Assembly (NCBI GenBank): GCA_030835925.1
Contig: JAURQW010000016.1
Span: 68,731 to 102,209, forward strand
DNA: 33,479 bases
From: Gammaproteobacteria bacterium
GTDB lineage: Bacteria; Pseudomonadota; Gammaproteobacteria; GCA-002705445; GCA-002716945
Reading direction: 5' to 3'
Below the pieces are notes generated by a model. That model was not told the DNA's origin. It did not search any database and was given only the letters and a program-made list of their open reading frames with translations. Shown one piece after another: positions 9,438 through 17,418 of the stretch. A program made the position numbers and the translations under genes. Position 1 is the stretch's first letter; each line of letters starts with the position of its first letter.

Positions 9438-10766
9438 TTATAGTTTTAAATCATCCACAATAGTCTCAAAGCGCATAAACCTTGAAGCCTTTACTAAGAT
9501 ATTTGTATCGTTTTTCACTAGTGGCTTAATGAAGTCAATCAGATCAGAAGTACTATTAAAAGCATGAGCATTATCCCCAAAAGCCGCTATTACTGCTTGA
9601 TTATGTTCTGTTATTATAAAAAGCTTATCTATATGATTTTTAGCTGCATAAAGAGCCAGATTTACATGATATTCCTCTGATTTCTTGCCAAGTTCGCCCA
9701 TCTGACCCATAACAATCCAGCGTTTGCCACTACAGCTTAAAAGATCATTAATCGAAGCCTTGAAAGATTGTGGATTAGCATTATAGCTACTATCAATTAT
9801 TCTAGAGTTATTAATGCCTTTATAAATCTTTGATCTACCATCAACACCATCATAATCATTCATAGCTGATAAAATATGTTCAGATCTAGCACCTATTTCG
9901 CTAGCTAGTGCAATTGAAAACAATACATTCAATATATTATGAGATTTAGTATTAATCACTCTAAGCTTAAATTCTGGCTCATATGGTGTTTTAACCGATA
10001 ATTCCTTATCGCTGACTTCCATAGCAGAATAATCAGCTGTTTGATCATCTTTTGATATAGTTATGACATTGTTTAATTTATTTTTTTTAACCCACCGATC
10101 AAAATATTGATCACTTTTATTCAATATAACTTTTTTATTGAAACCCTGATTAAGAAAGATTTCTTCTTTAGTTGAAAGAATATTCTCCAAGGTTCCAAAT
10201 GTATCAAGATGAGCTGGTGAGACATTAAGTAAAGCAACAACATCAGGTTTAGCAATATCTAATAATTCTTTAATATCACCTTCCTTGCTTGCACCCATTT
10301 CTAAGACAAATATCTCGCTATCACTTTTAGATTTTAATATTGATAATGGTAAACCAATATTGTTATTAAAGTTTCCAAATGTTTTGGTGGTGCTTTTATA
10401 TTGATCTGTAATTTTTGCTGTAAGATCTGTAACAGTTGTTTTTCCATTAGTACCAGTAATTCCAATGATATTGGGTTTTATGATAGAAGAATAATATAAT
10501 GCTAAGTCTATTAGAGCTCTATGAGTATCCTTAACCTTAATATATGGAATATCAGTCAAGTCAACTTCTGATATAACTGCTGAAGCACCTTTATCAATTG
10601 CTTCATTGATATAATTATGGCCATCAAAATCTTTTCCATGTAATGCAATAAAAATATCATTTGGAGAAATAGTTCTACTATCGATCGATACACCATTAAA
10701 AACAGCGTCAAAATGGATTGCTGATAATGGAAATATGTCTGACAAATCTGAAAGTTTAATTTTCAT
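9438..10766 (-). CDS. murF: UDP-MurNAc-tripeptide--D-Ala-D-Ala ligase MurF
   Basis: MurF adds the D-Ala-D-Ala made by Ddl to complete UDP-MurNAc-pentapeptide. The 442-residue protein has a canonical N-terminal uridine-binding DSR motif (residues 29-31), the P-loop GTNGKTT (105-111), the SPAHLDTFG segment and a late SYNANPQSF and MGQMGELGKKSEEYH pair typical of MurF. Its ATG overlaps the end of murE by 11 bp, so the two are probably translationally coupled. It is more conserved than its neighbour MurE. Confidence 0.96.
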   Translation of the reverse strand: MKIKLSDLSDIFPLSAIHFDAVFNGVSIDSRTISPNDIFIALHGKDFDGHNYINEAIDKGASAVISEVDLTDIPYIKVKDTHRALIDLALYYSSIIKPNIIGITGTNGKTTVTDLTAKITDQYKSTTKTFGNFNNNIGLPLSILKSKSDSEIFVLEMGASKEGDIKELLDIAKPDVVALLNVSPAHLDTFGTLENILSTKEEIFLNQGFNKKVILNKSDQYFDRWVKKNKLNNVITISKDDQTADYSAMEVSDKELSVKTPYEPEFKLRVINTKSHNILNVLFSIALASEIGARSEHILSAMNDYDGVDGRSKIYKGINNSRIIDSSYNANPQSFKASINDLLSCSGKRWIVMGQMGELGKKSEEYHVNLALYAAKNHIDKLFIITEHNQAVIAAFGDNAHAFNSTSDLIDFIKPLVKNDTNILVKASRFMRFETIVDDLKL

Positions 10767-12165
10767 TTAATAAATATGATAAAGATTTTAAATCGTTGTG
10801 TTTGATAGATGTATCCCTATAATTAATAGTATCTTCATTTCCTTTTCCAACAATCATAACAATATCATTCTTTTGTGATATTTTAATAGACTTTTTAATA
10901 GCATCTTTCCTTTTTGGTATACTAAATATTTTATTTTTATTAGTAATGCCTCTAGATATATTATCAATAATTTTCTGTGAATTTTCATTTCTAGGGTTAT
11001 CATCAGTCAGAATAATTACATCGCAATATTTATCGGCAATTTTTCCCATTTGTAGCCTTTTACTCTTATCTCTATTACCTCCACATCCAAAAACAATGAT
11101 GGCTCTATTCATATATTTTGAATAAATAGTATGAATATCCTTTAATAGACCGCTAAGAGAATCAGGTGTATGAGCATAATCTATGATAAATTTCGCAAAA
11201 TTCTTTTTTGAAAATATGTTAAGCCTACCCTTGATCGGCTTTAACTTTTCAAAAATAGGAATAATTTCTTTATCTTTCATTCTGGATTGTTTAAGTAGAC
11301 CATATATCATGGATAGATTGTATTTAGTTGCAGTGTTATTGAAGAGCTTGGTTTTGTGTCCAAAAATATTATACTCACTATTAAAATAATTAACTTTAGC
11401 TTCGCTGGAAATCATCTTTATAATCTTTCTAGAATTCTTGCAATCTTCATTTATAAAAATCTTTTTTTTAGTCATCTTTAGCAAAATAGATTTTGCTCTC
11501 AGATATGATGAATGTGTTTTATGATAGTCTAAATGATCTTTGCTTATTTTTGTTATCACAGAAATATCAAAATTAATATGATCTAATCTGCCTTGATGGA
11601 GCCCTTGTGAGGATGCCTCTATAATAATAATATCGACAGATTCTTTTTTAAACGAACTGAAGAAATTGAACAATAAATCATTCCTAGGTGTCGTGTATAT
11701 AGATTTAGTTATTCTTGGATAAACTCCGTTACCCTCTGTTGAAACTAAACCAACTTTTTTTCCAATCAAGGTATAAGTTTGTGCCAATAAATGAGCTAGA
11801 GACGTTTTGCCATCTGTGCCAGTGATACCAATAACCTTCATTCCACTTAAGGGTTTTTTGTGAATGTATGAAAGAAATTGATTCAAATTATTATGTAGAT
11901 ATTTAGAATAAAATATAGGGATATTTTGTATTAAATTACTATCAGGAATTTTTATATCAACCACTACTCCCTTTATGCCTTTTTTATAAGCAACGCGAAT
12001 ATACTTTTCAAAATTATCTAAAGTAAATTTGCTTAGAACTAAAATCTTATCTTTACATATTTCATCAGTATGAAAAATAAAGTCAGTTAAAGCGACTTTT
12101 TTAATATCTAATATATTTTTCGCAAAGTTTAATATTTTATTTATTTCAATATTTGTGTTGTTCAT
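10756..12165 (-). CDS. murE: UDP-MurNAc-L-Ala-D-Glu--meso-DAP ligase MurE (divergent)
   Basis: MurE adds the third amino acid of the stem peptide. The DNPR motif (LTDDNPRNE) is the known marker for meso-diaminopimelate rather than lysine. The 469-residue protein has the central ligase fold with EASSQGLHQGRLD, SKDHLDYH and the SYLRAKS lysine region. Two features are unusual. The P-loop reads GTDGKT, with Asp118 where most MurE proteins have Asn. The N-terminal domain shows no clear DSR uridine motif, which MurF next door keeps. The gene looks especially AT- and lysine-rich. It follows ftsI by 7 bp. It may be an ordinary but fast-evolving MurE or a replacement by a distant homologue. Confidence 0.9.
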   Translation of the reverse strand: MNNTNIEINKILNFAKNILDIKKVALTDFIFHTDEICKDKILVLSKFTLDNFEKYIRVAYKKGIKGVVVDIKIPDSNLIQNIPIFYSKYLHNNLNQFLSYIHKKPLSGMKVIGITGTDGKTSLAHLLAQTYTLIGKKVGLVSTEGNGVYPRITKSIYTTPRNDLLFNFFSSFKKESVDIIIIEASSQGLHQGRLDHINFDISVITKISKDHLDYHKTHSSYLRAKSILLKMTKKKIFINEDCKNSRKIIKMISSEAKVNYFNSEYNIFGHKTKLFNNTATKYNLSMIYGLLKQSRMKDKEIIPIFEKLKPIKGRLNIFSKKNFAKFIIDYAHTPDSLSGLLKDIHTIYSKYMNRAIIVFGCGGNRDKSKRLQMGKIADKYCDVIILTDDNPRNENSQKIIDNISRGITNKNKIFSIPKRKDAIKKSIKISQKNDIVMIVGKGNEDTINYRDTSIKHNDLKSLSYLLNEN

Positions 12166-12172
12166 ATCGTTT

Positions 12173-13885
12173 TTATCTTCTATCAGGATAAACTTTTAAC
12201 AAATTCAAAGAATGATTCATAAAATCTCTAAAAATTGGAGCAGCGTTTTTACCGCCAGATGCTGCACCATTTTTTGGGTTTCTGACCACAACTGCAGTAA
12301 CGTATTCTGGATTAGTCACTGGTGTGATGCCAACAAAAATAGCTAAATGACTATTTTTTTTATACTCTCCATCTTTTATTATTCTAACAGTACCTGTCTT
12401 ACCTGCTACGGTATATTTCTCTAGTCTTGCTTTTTTTGCAGTTCCATTTTCTACTACAGACTGCATCATATTGACTACTTTTTTGGAAACGCTTCTGTCT
12501 AGAACATCTTCAAAAAATATATCATCATTATTAACTCTTTCATAAGTTAACTGAATTTTTTTGCCATGATTTGCCAGAATTGTATACGCGTTGGCTAAAT
12601 GTAATAATGTTGTAGATAATCCATAACCGTAGCCTATAGATGCATGCAGTGTATCGTCCCAACTAGAGTAATGAGGTAGTCTCCCCTGCTCTTCGCCATG
12701 AAAATCTATATATAAACTCTTGCCAAAGTCAAAGTTTTCTAGTGTTCTGTATATATTTTTTTTATTATTTGCTAAAGATATTTTTGCTGCGCCTACATTA
12801 CTTGATAGTCTAATAACATCTTCTAAAGATAAATCACCAAGATCTTTATAGTCTTTTATTTCATGTTTTCCTATCTTCATCTTGCCAGGGGATGTGCTTA
12901 TAAAATCTTTTTCCTTAAATGTGTTTTGTATCAATGTATTATATACTGTGAATGGCTTGATAGTTGAACCTGGTTCAAACGAGATGTTGGTGACACTATT
13001 CTTTATTTTAGATCCAAATAATTCTTTACGATTGCTTGGGTTAAATGATGGATAATTTGCCATCGCTAGTATTTCACCAGTTTTAACTTTTACTAAAACA
13101 AGAGAAGAACTATCTGCATCAAATTTTTCTGTATACTCTTTTAAAATATTAAATCCAATAAACTGTATCCTTTTGTCAATAGATAAGTATACGTCCTCAC
13201 CTGGGGAGGGTTTTTTTATAAAATCAATTAATTCTATTGATCTCCCTAAATTATCTTTTCTTATTTTTTTGATACCGCTTGTCGAACTCAATTCTGTATT
13301 TTTTGAGTACTCAATACCAGATTGACCATTATTATCGATATCTGTAAATCCAATAATGTTCGAAAAGTATGATCCACCCAAATATACACGTTGATATTCA
13401 TCGATAAAATAAACATTTGGAAGATTAAGCTTTGAAATATCTTTTACTAAATCATCACTAATTTTTCTTTTTAGGTAGTATTCTTTTTTATTTTTATGTT
13501 TTTTGAGTATCTTTTTGAAGTTTTTTTCAGGTAGTTTTATTAATTTTAATAGTTTTTTATAATTTACATCTTTGTCTTCAGAATTAATTCTAGAAACATT
13601 TATGCATAGGGTTTTTCTAGGTATACTCATTGCAAGCATTTCATTATTTCTATCATAAATAATGCCTCTGAATGTTTTTATAACTTTTAAGTTGATCTGT
13701 CTTTTGTCAGCTACATCACTAAGATTTTTTTTACAAGAGCTTTCATTTACATAAAAACAGTCTGTATTAAAACCTTGTAATAATATAACTCTTGTTACAA
13801 TGAATATAAAAATCAAGGAGACAATACTAACTACAAAGTACTGTCTCCATTTATGATTGTTTGAGTTTTTACTTTTCTTAGTCAG
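12173..13885 (-). CDS. ftsI: peptidoglycan transpeptidase FtsI (PBP3)
   Basis: FtsI is the class B penicillin-binding protein that cross-links septal peptidoglycan with FtsW. The catalytic motifs are complete: SxxK in EPGSTIKPF, SSN in RLSSNVG and KTGT in VAGKTGT. The first ATG/GTG/TTG codon in this frame is a TTG at 13816, but starting there would cut the membrane anchor in half. The open frame continues back to a stop at 13897 and encodes a typical N-terminus (NHKWRQYFVVSIVSLIFIF). The only plausible start is a CTG at 13885, which overlaps the ftsZ stop by 8 bp and sits 7 nt after AAGG. From there the protein has 570 residues. A terminator-like hairpin lies over codons 13-23. Confidence 0.9.
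   Translation of the reverse strand: MTKKSKNSNNHKWRQYFVVSIVSLIFIFIVTRVILLQGFNTDCFYVNESSCKKNLSDVADKRQINLKVIKTFRGIIYDRNNEMLAMSIPRKTLCINVSRINSEDKDVNYKKLLKLIKLPEKNFKKILKKHKNKKEYYLKRKISDDLVKDISKLNLPNVYFIDEYQRVYLGGSYFSNIIGFTDIDNNGQSGIEYSKNTELSSTSGIKKIRKDNLGRSIELIDFIKKPSPGEDVYLSIDKRIQFIGFNILKEYTEKFDADSSSLVLVKVKTGEILAMANYPSFNPSNRKELFGSKIKNSVTNISFEPGSTIKPFTVYNTLIQNTFKEKDFISTSPGKMKIGKHEIKDYKDLGDLSLEDVIRLSSNVGAAKISLANNKKNIYRTLENFDFGKSLYIDFHGEEQGRLPHYSSWDDTLHASIGYGYGLSTTLLHLANAYTILANHGKKIQLTYERVNNDDIFFEDVLDRSVSKKVVNMMQSVVENGTAKKARLEKYTVAGKTGTVRIIKDGEYKKNSHLAIFVGITPVTNPEYVTAVVVRNPKNGAASGGKNAAPIFRDFMNHSLNLLKVYPDRR
13817..13848 (-). terminator. terminator-like hairpin between ftsZ and ftsI, inside the ftsI frame
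   Basis: GGAGACA (13817-13823) and TGTCTCC (13842-13848) are perfect complements. Inside them TACT and AGTA also pair across an 8-nt loop. In the minus-strand RNA the one mismatch becomes a G-U wobble, giving a continuous 12-bp stem. It is followed at once by the U-rich stretch UUGAUUUUUAUAUU. It begins 29 nt after the ftsZ stop. The layout suits partial termination that lowers ftsI relative to ftsZ. It also encodes part of the FtsI membrane segment, so it may be constrained by both roles. Confidence 0.5.
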
Positions 13886-15029
13886 CTTGTTGCCTTAGAA
13901 AAGCAGGGATATCGATATTATCAACACTTGTTTTATCTACAATCGCCTCTTTTGTTGCTACATTGTTATAATTAGGAGAACTAGGTATATGATTAACACT
14001 ACCAACTATAGCATTGGGAGCTGGAGTGCTAGCATCATCACTTGCACTGATCATCTCTTCTGCATCAGCTTTTTGGTTCTCAAAGCCAGTAGCAATTAAA
14101 GTAACTCTTAACTCACCTAGATTATCCTGTTCTTTAATACAACCAATGATTACTGTTGCATTTTCATTGGCAATACCTTTTACTCTCTCACCAATTGTAG
14201 AAAACTCTTTAGACGTTAAGTCAGCTCCAGCCGTGATATTTACTAATACACCACTTGCTCCATGTAGATCAATATTATCTAACAAGGGGCTATCAATAGC
14301 TGCTTGTACAGCCTCATCTGCTCTGTTTTCTCCAGTTGCAAAACCTGAACCCATCATGGCTTTGCCACGTCCAGACATAACGGTTTTTACATCAGCAAAA
14401 TCAACATTTATAAATCCTCTGATAGTAATAATTTCAGCTATTCCTTTCACAGCGCCGCGTAGAACATCATTTGCATTTTCAAATGATGAGAATATAGAAT
14501 TATCATCACCATATACTTCTGCCAATTTCTCATTTGGAATTACAATTAAAGAATCGACCCATTCACTTAGAGCTTCTATTCCTTGCTCTGCATGAAGCAT
14601 TCTCTTGCTTCCTTCAAAATCATATGGCTTCGTTACAACTGCAACAGTCAAAATCCCAGCATCTCTTGCGATTTGTGCTATGACTGATGCTGCTCCAGTT
14701 CCGGTTCCACCTCCCATACCAGCTGCAATAAAAAGCATATCCGCGCCTTCAATTGCAGAAGATAATTCCTCTTTTGCCTCTAATGCTGCCTCTCTTCCCT
14801 TTTCTGGGTCAGCTCCAGCTCCAAGGCCTTTTGTGATCTCAGAACCTATTTGTATCATAGTAGCTCCTTTAATATCCCTCAAAGCTTGAGAGTCTGTATT
14901 TGCTAATATGAATTCCGCGCCATGAATACTTGATTCAAGCATGGACATCACGGCATTACCGCCGCCACCGCCTACACCTATCACTTTGATCACAGCATTT
15001 TGATTATACTCATTTACTAACTCAAACAT
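13878..15029 (-). CDS. ftsZ: cell division protein FtsZ (relocated)
   Basis: FtsZ is the tubulin-like GTPase that forms the division ring. The 383-residue protein has the GTP-binding signature GGGTGTG (106-112), the N-terminal GVGGGGGNAV loop, the T7 synergy loop with Asp210 and Asp213 (NVDFADVK), a short acidic linker and the conserved C-terminal peptide DIPAFLRQQAD, which binds FtsA and ZipA-type partners. It starts 14 bp after ftsL behind the strongest Shine-Dalgarno in the division cluster (GGAGGT, 15035-15040, 5-nt spacing), fitting the need for much FtsZ. Its position between ftsL and ftsI is unusual, since it normally follows ftsA. It also looks less AT-rich than neighbouring genes, as expected for high expression. 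Confidence 0.98.
   Translation of the reverse strand: MFELVNEYNQNAVIKVIGVGGGGGNAVMSMLESSIHGAEFILANTDSQALRDIKGATMIQIGSEITKGLGAGADPEKGREAALEAKEELSSAIEGADMLFIAAGMGGGTGTGAASVIAQIARDAGILTVAVVTKPYDFEGSKRMLHAEQGIEALSEWVDSLIVIPNEKLAEVYGDDNSIFSSFENANDVLRGAVKGIAEIITIRGFINVDFADVKTVMSGRGKAMMGSGFATGENRADEAVQAAIDSPLLDNIDLHGASGVLVNITAGADLTSKEFSTIGERVKGIANENATVIIGCIKEQDNLGELRVTLIATGFENQKADAEEMISASDDASTPAPNAIVGSVNHIPSSPNYNNVATKEAIVDKTSVDNIDIPAFLRQQAD
13893..13896 (-). promoter_or_regulatory. Shine-Dalgarno site supporting a CTG start of ftsI
   Basis: AAGG on the minus strand lies 7 nt before the CTG at 13885, inside the last codons of ftsZ. No ATG, GTG or TTG occurs in the ftsI frame between the upstream stop (13897) and the TTG at 13816, so this site decides the start call. 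CTG starts are rare, which limits confidence. Confidence 0.4.
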
Positions 15030-15043
15030 ACTACACCTCCGGT

Positions 15044-15313
15044 TTATTCAACCAAATCTATATAAATAACTTTATTTTTGTTAGGAATTTTCATTCCTAA
15101 AATTCTTTTAATATTAGCATCTGTTGATTTCTCATCGATTAGTTGTGCTTTTGTGTCTAAGAGCTTTTTATGCTGATTAAGCTGTCTAGAGAGTTCTTTT
15201 TCAGATTTTTCAATTTGAATATTCATTAGTCTATTTTTGTGCTTTACATAAATCACTGTAAAAGCGGAAATAGTTATAATCAATAAAATTAATAAATTAG
15301 TCATAATCCTCAT
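15044..15313 (-). CDS. ftsL: cell division protein FtsL
   Basis: FtsL is a small bitopic inner-membrane protein that joins FtsB and FtsQ and activates FtsW-FtsI. The product has 89 residues: a short cytoplasmic start, one hydrophobic helix (about 5-22), then a charged heptad-like coiled-coil (about 28-65). Sequence similarity in this family is low, so the call rests on architecture and on position directly after rsmH. The ATG at 15313 overlaps rsmH by 17 bp; a second ATG at 15304 would overlap by 8 bp and is equally possible. The next gene is ftsZ, not ftsI as usual. Confidence 0.85.
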   Translation of the reverse strand: MRIMTNLLILLIITISAFTVIYVKHKNRLMNIQIEKSEKELSRQLNQHKKLLDTKAQLIDEKSTDANIKRILGMKIPNKNKVIYIDLVE

Positions 15314-16244
15314 TTACTTTTTCCAAAATATTTAATTTAGCTGATCTCGATCTTGGGTTTATTTTAATTTCATCACTGGATGGTTTTATAGATTTTGCTA
15401 CAACATTAAACATTTTTTTTAAAAATTCGCTTTTGATAGGAAGCCCTCTTGGTGTAGATAAATTTTCATCTGTTACTGATAGAAAATCTTTTATTACCCT
15501 ATCCTCAAGAGAATGATATGTGATTAATACTAAACGTCCTTTTGGGGCAAGTATATTATAACTATTATGAAGAGCATCTTTGAGAACTTCTAATTCTTTG
15601 TTAATAAATATTCTTATCGCTTGAAACGTTCTTGTAGCATTATGTTTATGTTTTTCATTTCGAGGTACCGCTTTATCAATTATTTTTGATAGTTGCTCTG
15701 TATCAGTAATAGTTGTCTGTTCTCTCTGATAAATTATGGACTTTGCTATTCTTCTGGAATATCTCTCTTCTCCAAATTTCCAGATAATATTTGATAGAGT
15801 TTGTTCATCAACATCTTTAATCCAATCACATGCAGAAATACCTGAGGTTTGATCGAATCTCATATCAACCATTCCTTTTTTATTGAAACTAAAACCTCTG
15901 GCTGGTTCATCCAAATGATGAGATGACACGCCTAAATCAAATAGGATTCCATTTACAGAACCATAAACGCCCCACTCTTTAGAAAATTTGCCTAAATCAG
16001 AGAAACATCCATGTTTCAGGGAAAACCTTTCATCAGTAAAAATTTCAGGATTGAGGAGGTTTATAGCATCACGATCTTTGTCAATTGCATTTAATTTTCC
16101 ATCCTTATCCAAGTTTCTGAGAATTTGTTCTGAATGACCGCCAAAACCAAATGTGGCATCAATATACGATCCATTTGATACAATATTCATGGCATCAATA
16201 GATTCATTTAGCATTACAGGTATATGTCTTTGAAGTTGACTCAC
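15297..16244 (-). CDS. rsmH: 16S rRNA m4C1402 methyltransferase RsmH (MraW)
   Basis: RsmH methylates N4 of cytidine 1402 in the decoding site of 16S rRNA using S-adenosylmethionine. The 315-residue protein begins with the typical HIPVMLNESIDAM and has the SAM loop DATFGFGGHSEQIL. It also has the LFDLGVSSHHLD and RGFSFNKKGMVDMRFD motifs, NEKHKHNATRTFQAIRI and LITYHSLEDRVIKDF. All are hallmarks of the MraW family. Its ATG overlaps the stop of the upstream J-domain gene by 4 bp, so translation is likely coupled. It is the standard second gene of the dcw cluster but is here third. Confidence 0.97.
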   Translation of the reverse strand: MSQLQRHIPVMLNESIDAMNIVSNGSYIDATFGFGGHSEQILRNLDKDGKLNAIDKDRDAINLLNPEIFTDERFSLKHGCFSDLGKFSKEWGVYGSVNGILFDLGVSSHHLDEPARGFSFNKKGMVDMRFDQTSGISACDWIKDVDEQTLSNIIWKFGEERYSRRIAKSIIYQREQTTITDTEQLSKIIDKAVPRNEKHKHNATRTFQAIRIFINKELEVLKDALHNSYNILAPKGRLVLITYHSLEDRVIKDFLSVTDENLSTPRGLPIKSEFLKKMFNVVAKSIKPSSDEIKINPRSRSAKLNILEKVNEDYD

Positions 16245-16441
16245 GATAAATCCTTTCTAAATTTTATAATGTTTTCATAAGCATCTTTCGCATCGATAAA
16301 TTTTTCTATGGAATCTGCGCTATTTTGATTCTTATCTGGATGATATTTCTGAGCAACCTTCATATAGATTTTTTTTATTACTCTAATATCTTCATTACCG
16401 GTAATACCTAAAGCTCGATAATATTTATCTATTTTCATCAT
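16241..16441 (-). CDS. 66-residue J-domain protein in the dcw operon
   Basis: This tiny protein is almost entirely a DnaJ-type J domain: DKYYRALGI at the start, helix II, the diagnostic HPD tripeptide at 34-36 (KYHPDKNQ), and helix III ending AKDAYENI. The HPD motif is what stimulates Hsp70 ATPase activity. It lacks the glycine-rich, zinc and C-terminal substrate domains of DnaJ and any membrane segment. It is fixed in the operon by 4-bp overlaps on both sides, with mraZ upstream and rsmH downstream. Its client is unknown. I infer, without proof, a link between DnaK and division, RsmH or MraZ. I do not know this arrangement as a standard dcw gene. Confidence 0.85.
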   Translation of the reverse strand: MMKIDKYYRALGITGNEDIRVIKKIYMKVAQKYHPDKNQNSADSIEKFIDAKDAYENIIKFRKDLS

Positions 16442-16890
16442 ATTCTTAAATCTGATAAGACAGATTGTTCAGACTCATCAGTCTCTTCAGATCTCCAATT
16501 ATTAACTTTGGTATTCCAAGTATCTTCATTCCAAATTTCAAATTTCTCACCTTGCCCTATCAATGTGATCTTTTTAGTCATATCAGCCGCCAATCTCAGA
16601 GGTTTTGATAGTAAAATCCTACCAGCAGAGTCTATATCTAAGTCTTCTGCATGACCTATTAGTATTCTTTGTATACGTCTATGATTTTTAGAAAAACTTG
16701 GTAAATCATTGATTTTTTTCTCGATTATAGCCCAGATCGTTGATGGGTATAACAATAGACATTTCTCTTCAGTATCCATGGTGACCACCATACTGCCATT
16801 TGATTGGTCAGTAATTGTGTTTCTATACTTAGTTGGTATGGTTAATCTACCTTTACCATCTAAGTTTATATTATGTATGCCTTTAAACAT
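16438..16890 (-). CDS. mraZ: transcriptional regulator MraZ
   Basis: MraZ is the AbrB-like DNA-binding protein that represses its own dcw promoter. The frame is open to 16929, but I start it at the ATG at 16890 because MFKGIHNINLDGKGRLTIP matches the family N-terminus exactly. The alternative ATG at 16899 lies only 3 nt after GGGAG and is possible. The 150-residue protein carries two SpoVT/AbrB-like halves, each with a DxxGRxxxP-type motif (LDGKGRLTIP and IDSAGRILLS). A phased array of TGG-type repeats ends a few bases before the start. It overlaps the J-domain gene by 4 bp. Confidence 0.93.
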   Translation of the reverse strand: MFKGIHNINLDGKGRLTIPTKYRNTITDQSNGSMVVTMDTEEKCLLLYPSTIWAIIEKKINDLPSFSKNHRRIQRILIGHAEDLDIDSAGRILLSKPLRLAADMTKKITLIGQGEKFEIWNEDTWNTKVNNWRSEETDESEQSVLSDLRI

Positions 16891-16893
16891 ATA

Positions 16894-16928
16894 TACCATT
16901 TTCTCCCACAATTTAACAAAAATTGCCA
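16894..16928 (-). promoter_or_regulatory. MraZ operator, four repeats at 10-bp spacing
   Basis: Reading the minus strand toward mraZ, the pentamers TGGCA (16928-16924), TGTTA (16918-16914), TGGGA (16908-16904) and TGGTA (16898-16894) are separated by exactly 5 bp each. E. coli MraZ is known to bind TGGGN repeats with 5-bp spacers just before its own gene. The phasing here is exact; only one of the four repeats matches the consensus fully. The array overlaps the predicted start of transcription and the ribosome-binding region, so repression is the likely effect. Confidence 0.75.
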
Positions 16929-16937
16929 TATATCAAC

Positions 16938-16966
16938 ACTATATGTCTTTTTTATAAGCCATGCAA
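16938..16966 (-). promoter_or_regulatory. dcw operon promoter upstream of mraZ
   Basis: On the minus strand TTGCAT (16966-16961) and TATAGT (16943-16938) are separated by 17 bp, a good sigma70-type match. Transcription would start near 16931, directly at the first MraZ repeat. It lies in the 150-bp gap between rnpB and mraZ and is the best candidate for driving the whole division operon. Confidence 0.6.
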
Positions 16967-17077
16967 GGTTTTATAGCTATAAACCATAGATTTTATGTAA
17001 AAATATCGTTATTTATCAAATAGATATAATTTACAATAACTTAGGGGGTTATTATAAAATCAAACAAAGAAAAAGTG

Positions 17078-17411
17078 GTAAGAGTCAACCGATAAGCCGG
17101 GTTCTGTCATGTATGATCATTAATCTGGGATATTTGTCACCAAATACCTCTAGCAGCCTACCATATAGCGTGCCTTAGGCTGGCAAAATGCTATAAATTT
17201 GCTTTGCTCCTAGTGGGGTTTGCCTCAACCATACTTGTTACCTTGTATGTGGTGAGCTCTTACCTCACCTTTTCACCCTTACTAGCTTATGCTAGCGGTT
17301 ATTTTCTGTAGCACTTTCCGTAAACTTACGTTTCCCAGGTGTTACCTGGCACTATTGCCTATGGAGCCCGGACTTTCCTCTGTTTACACAGCGATCATAT
17401 AGTTGACTCTC
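17078..17411 (-). ncRNA. rnpB: RNase P RNA (M1, bacterial type A)
   Basis: This is the catalytic RNA that trims the 5' leader of tRNA precursors. Near the 5' end the minus strand has the conserved GAGGAAAGTCCGGGC (17380-17366). Near the 3' end it has ACAGAACCCGGCTTATCG (17107-17090). The two ends pair as the P1 helix: AGAGTCAAC (17410-17402) with GTTGACTCT (17089-17081). About 330 nt is a normal length. The exact 3' end is uncertain; a T-rich stretch follows P1. Its position just upstream of mraZ is seen in many gamma- and betaproteobacteria. Confidence 0.96.
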
Positions 17412-17418
17412 ATTTGTG

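Noticed and set aside
14014-14595. 193-residue open frame on the plus strand
   Set aside because: It lies fully antisense to ftsZ, whose reading frame is certain. The composition (Ser, Pro, Ala rich) is typical of a mirror frame of a conserved gene.
17035-17053. Inverted repeat AATAAC/GTTATT after rnpB
   Set aside because: A 6-bp AT-rich stem without a following U-tract on the minus strand occurs often by chance in such DNA. I could not support it as a terminator.
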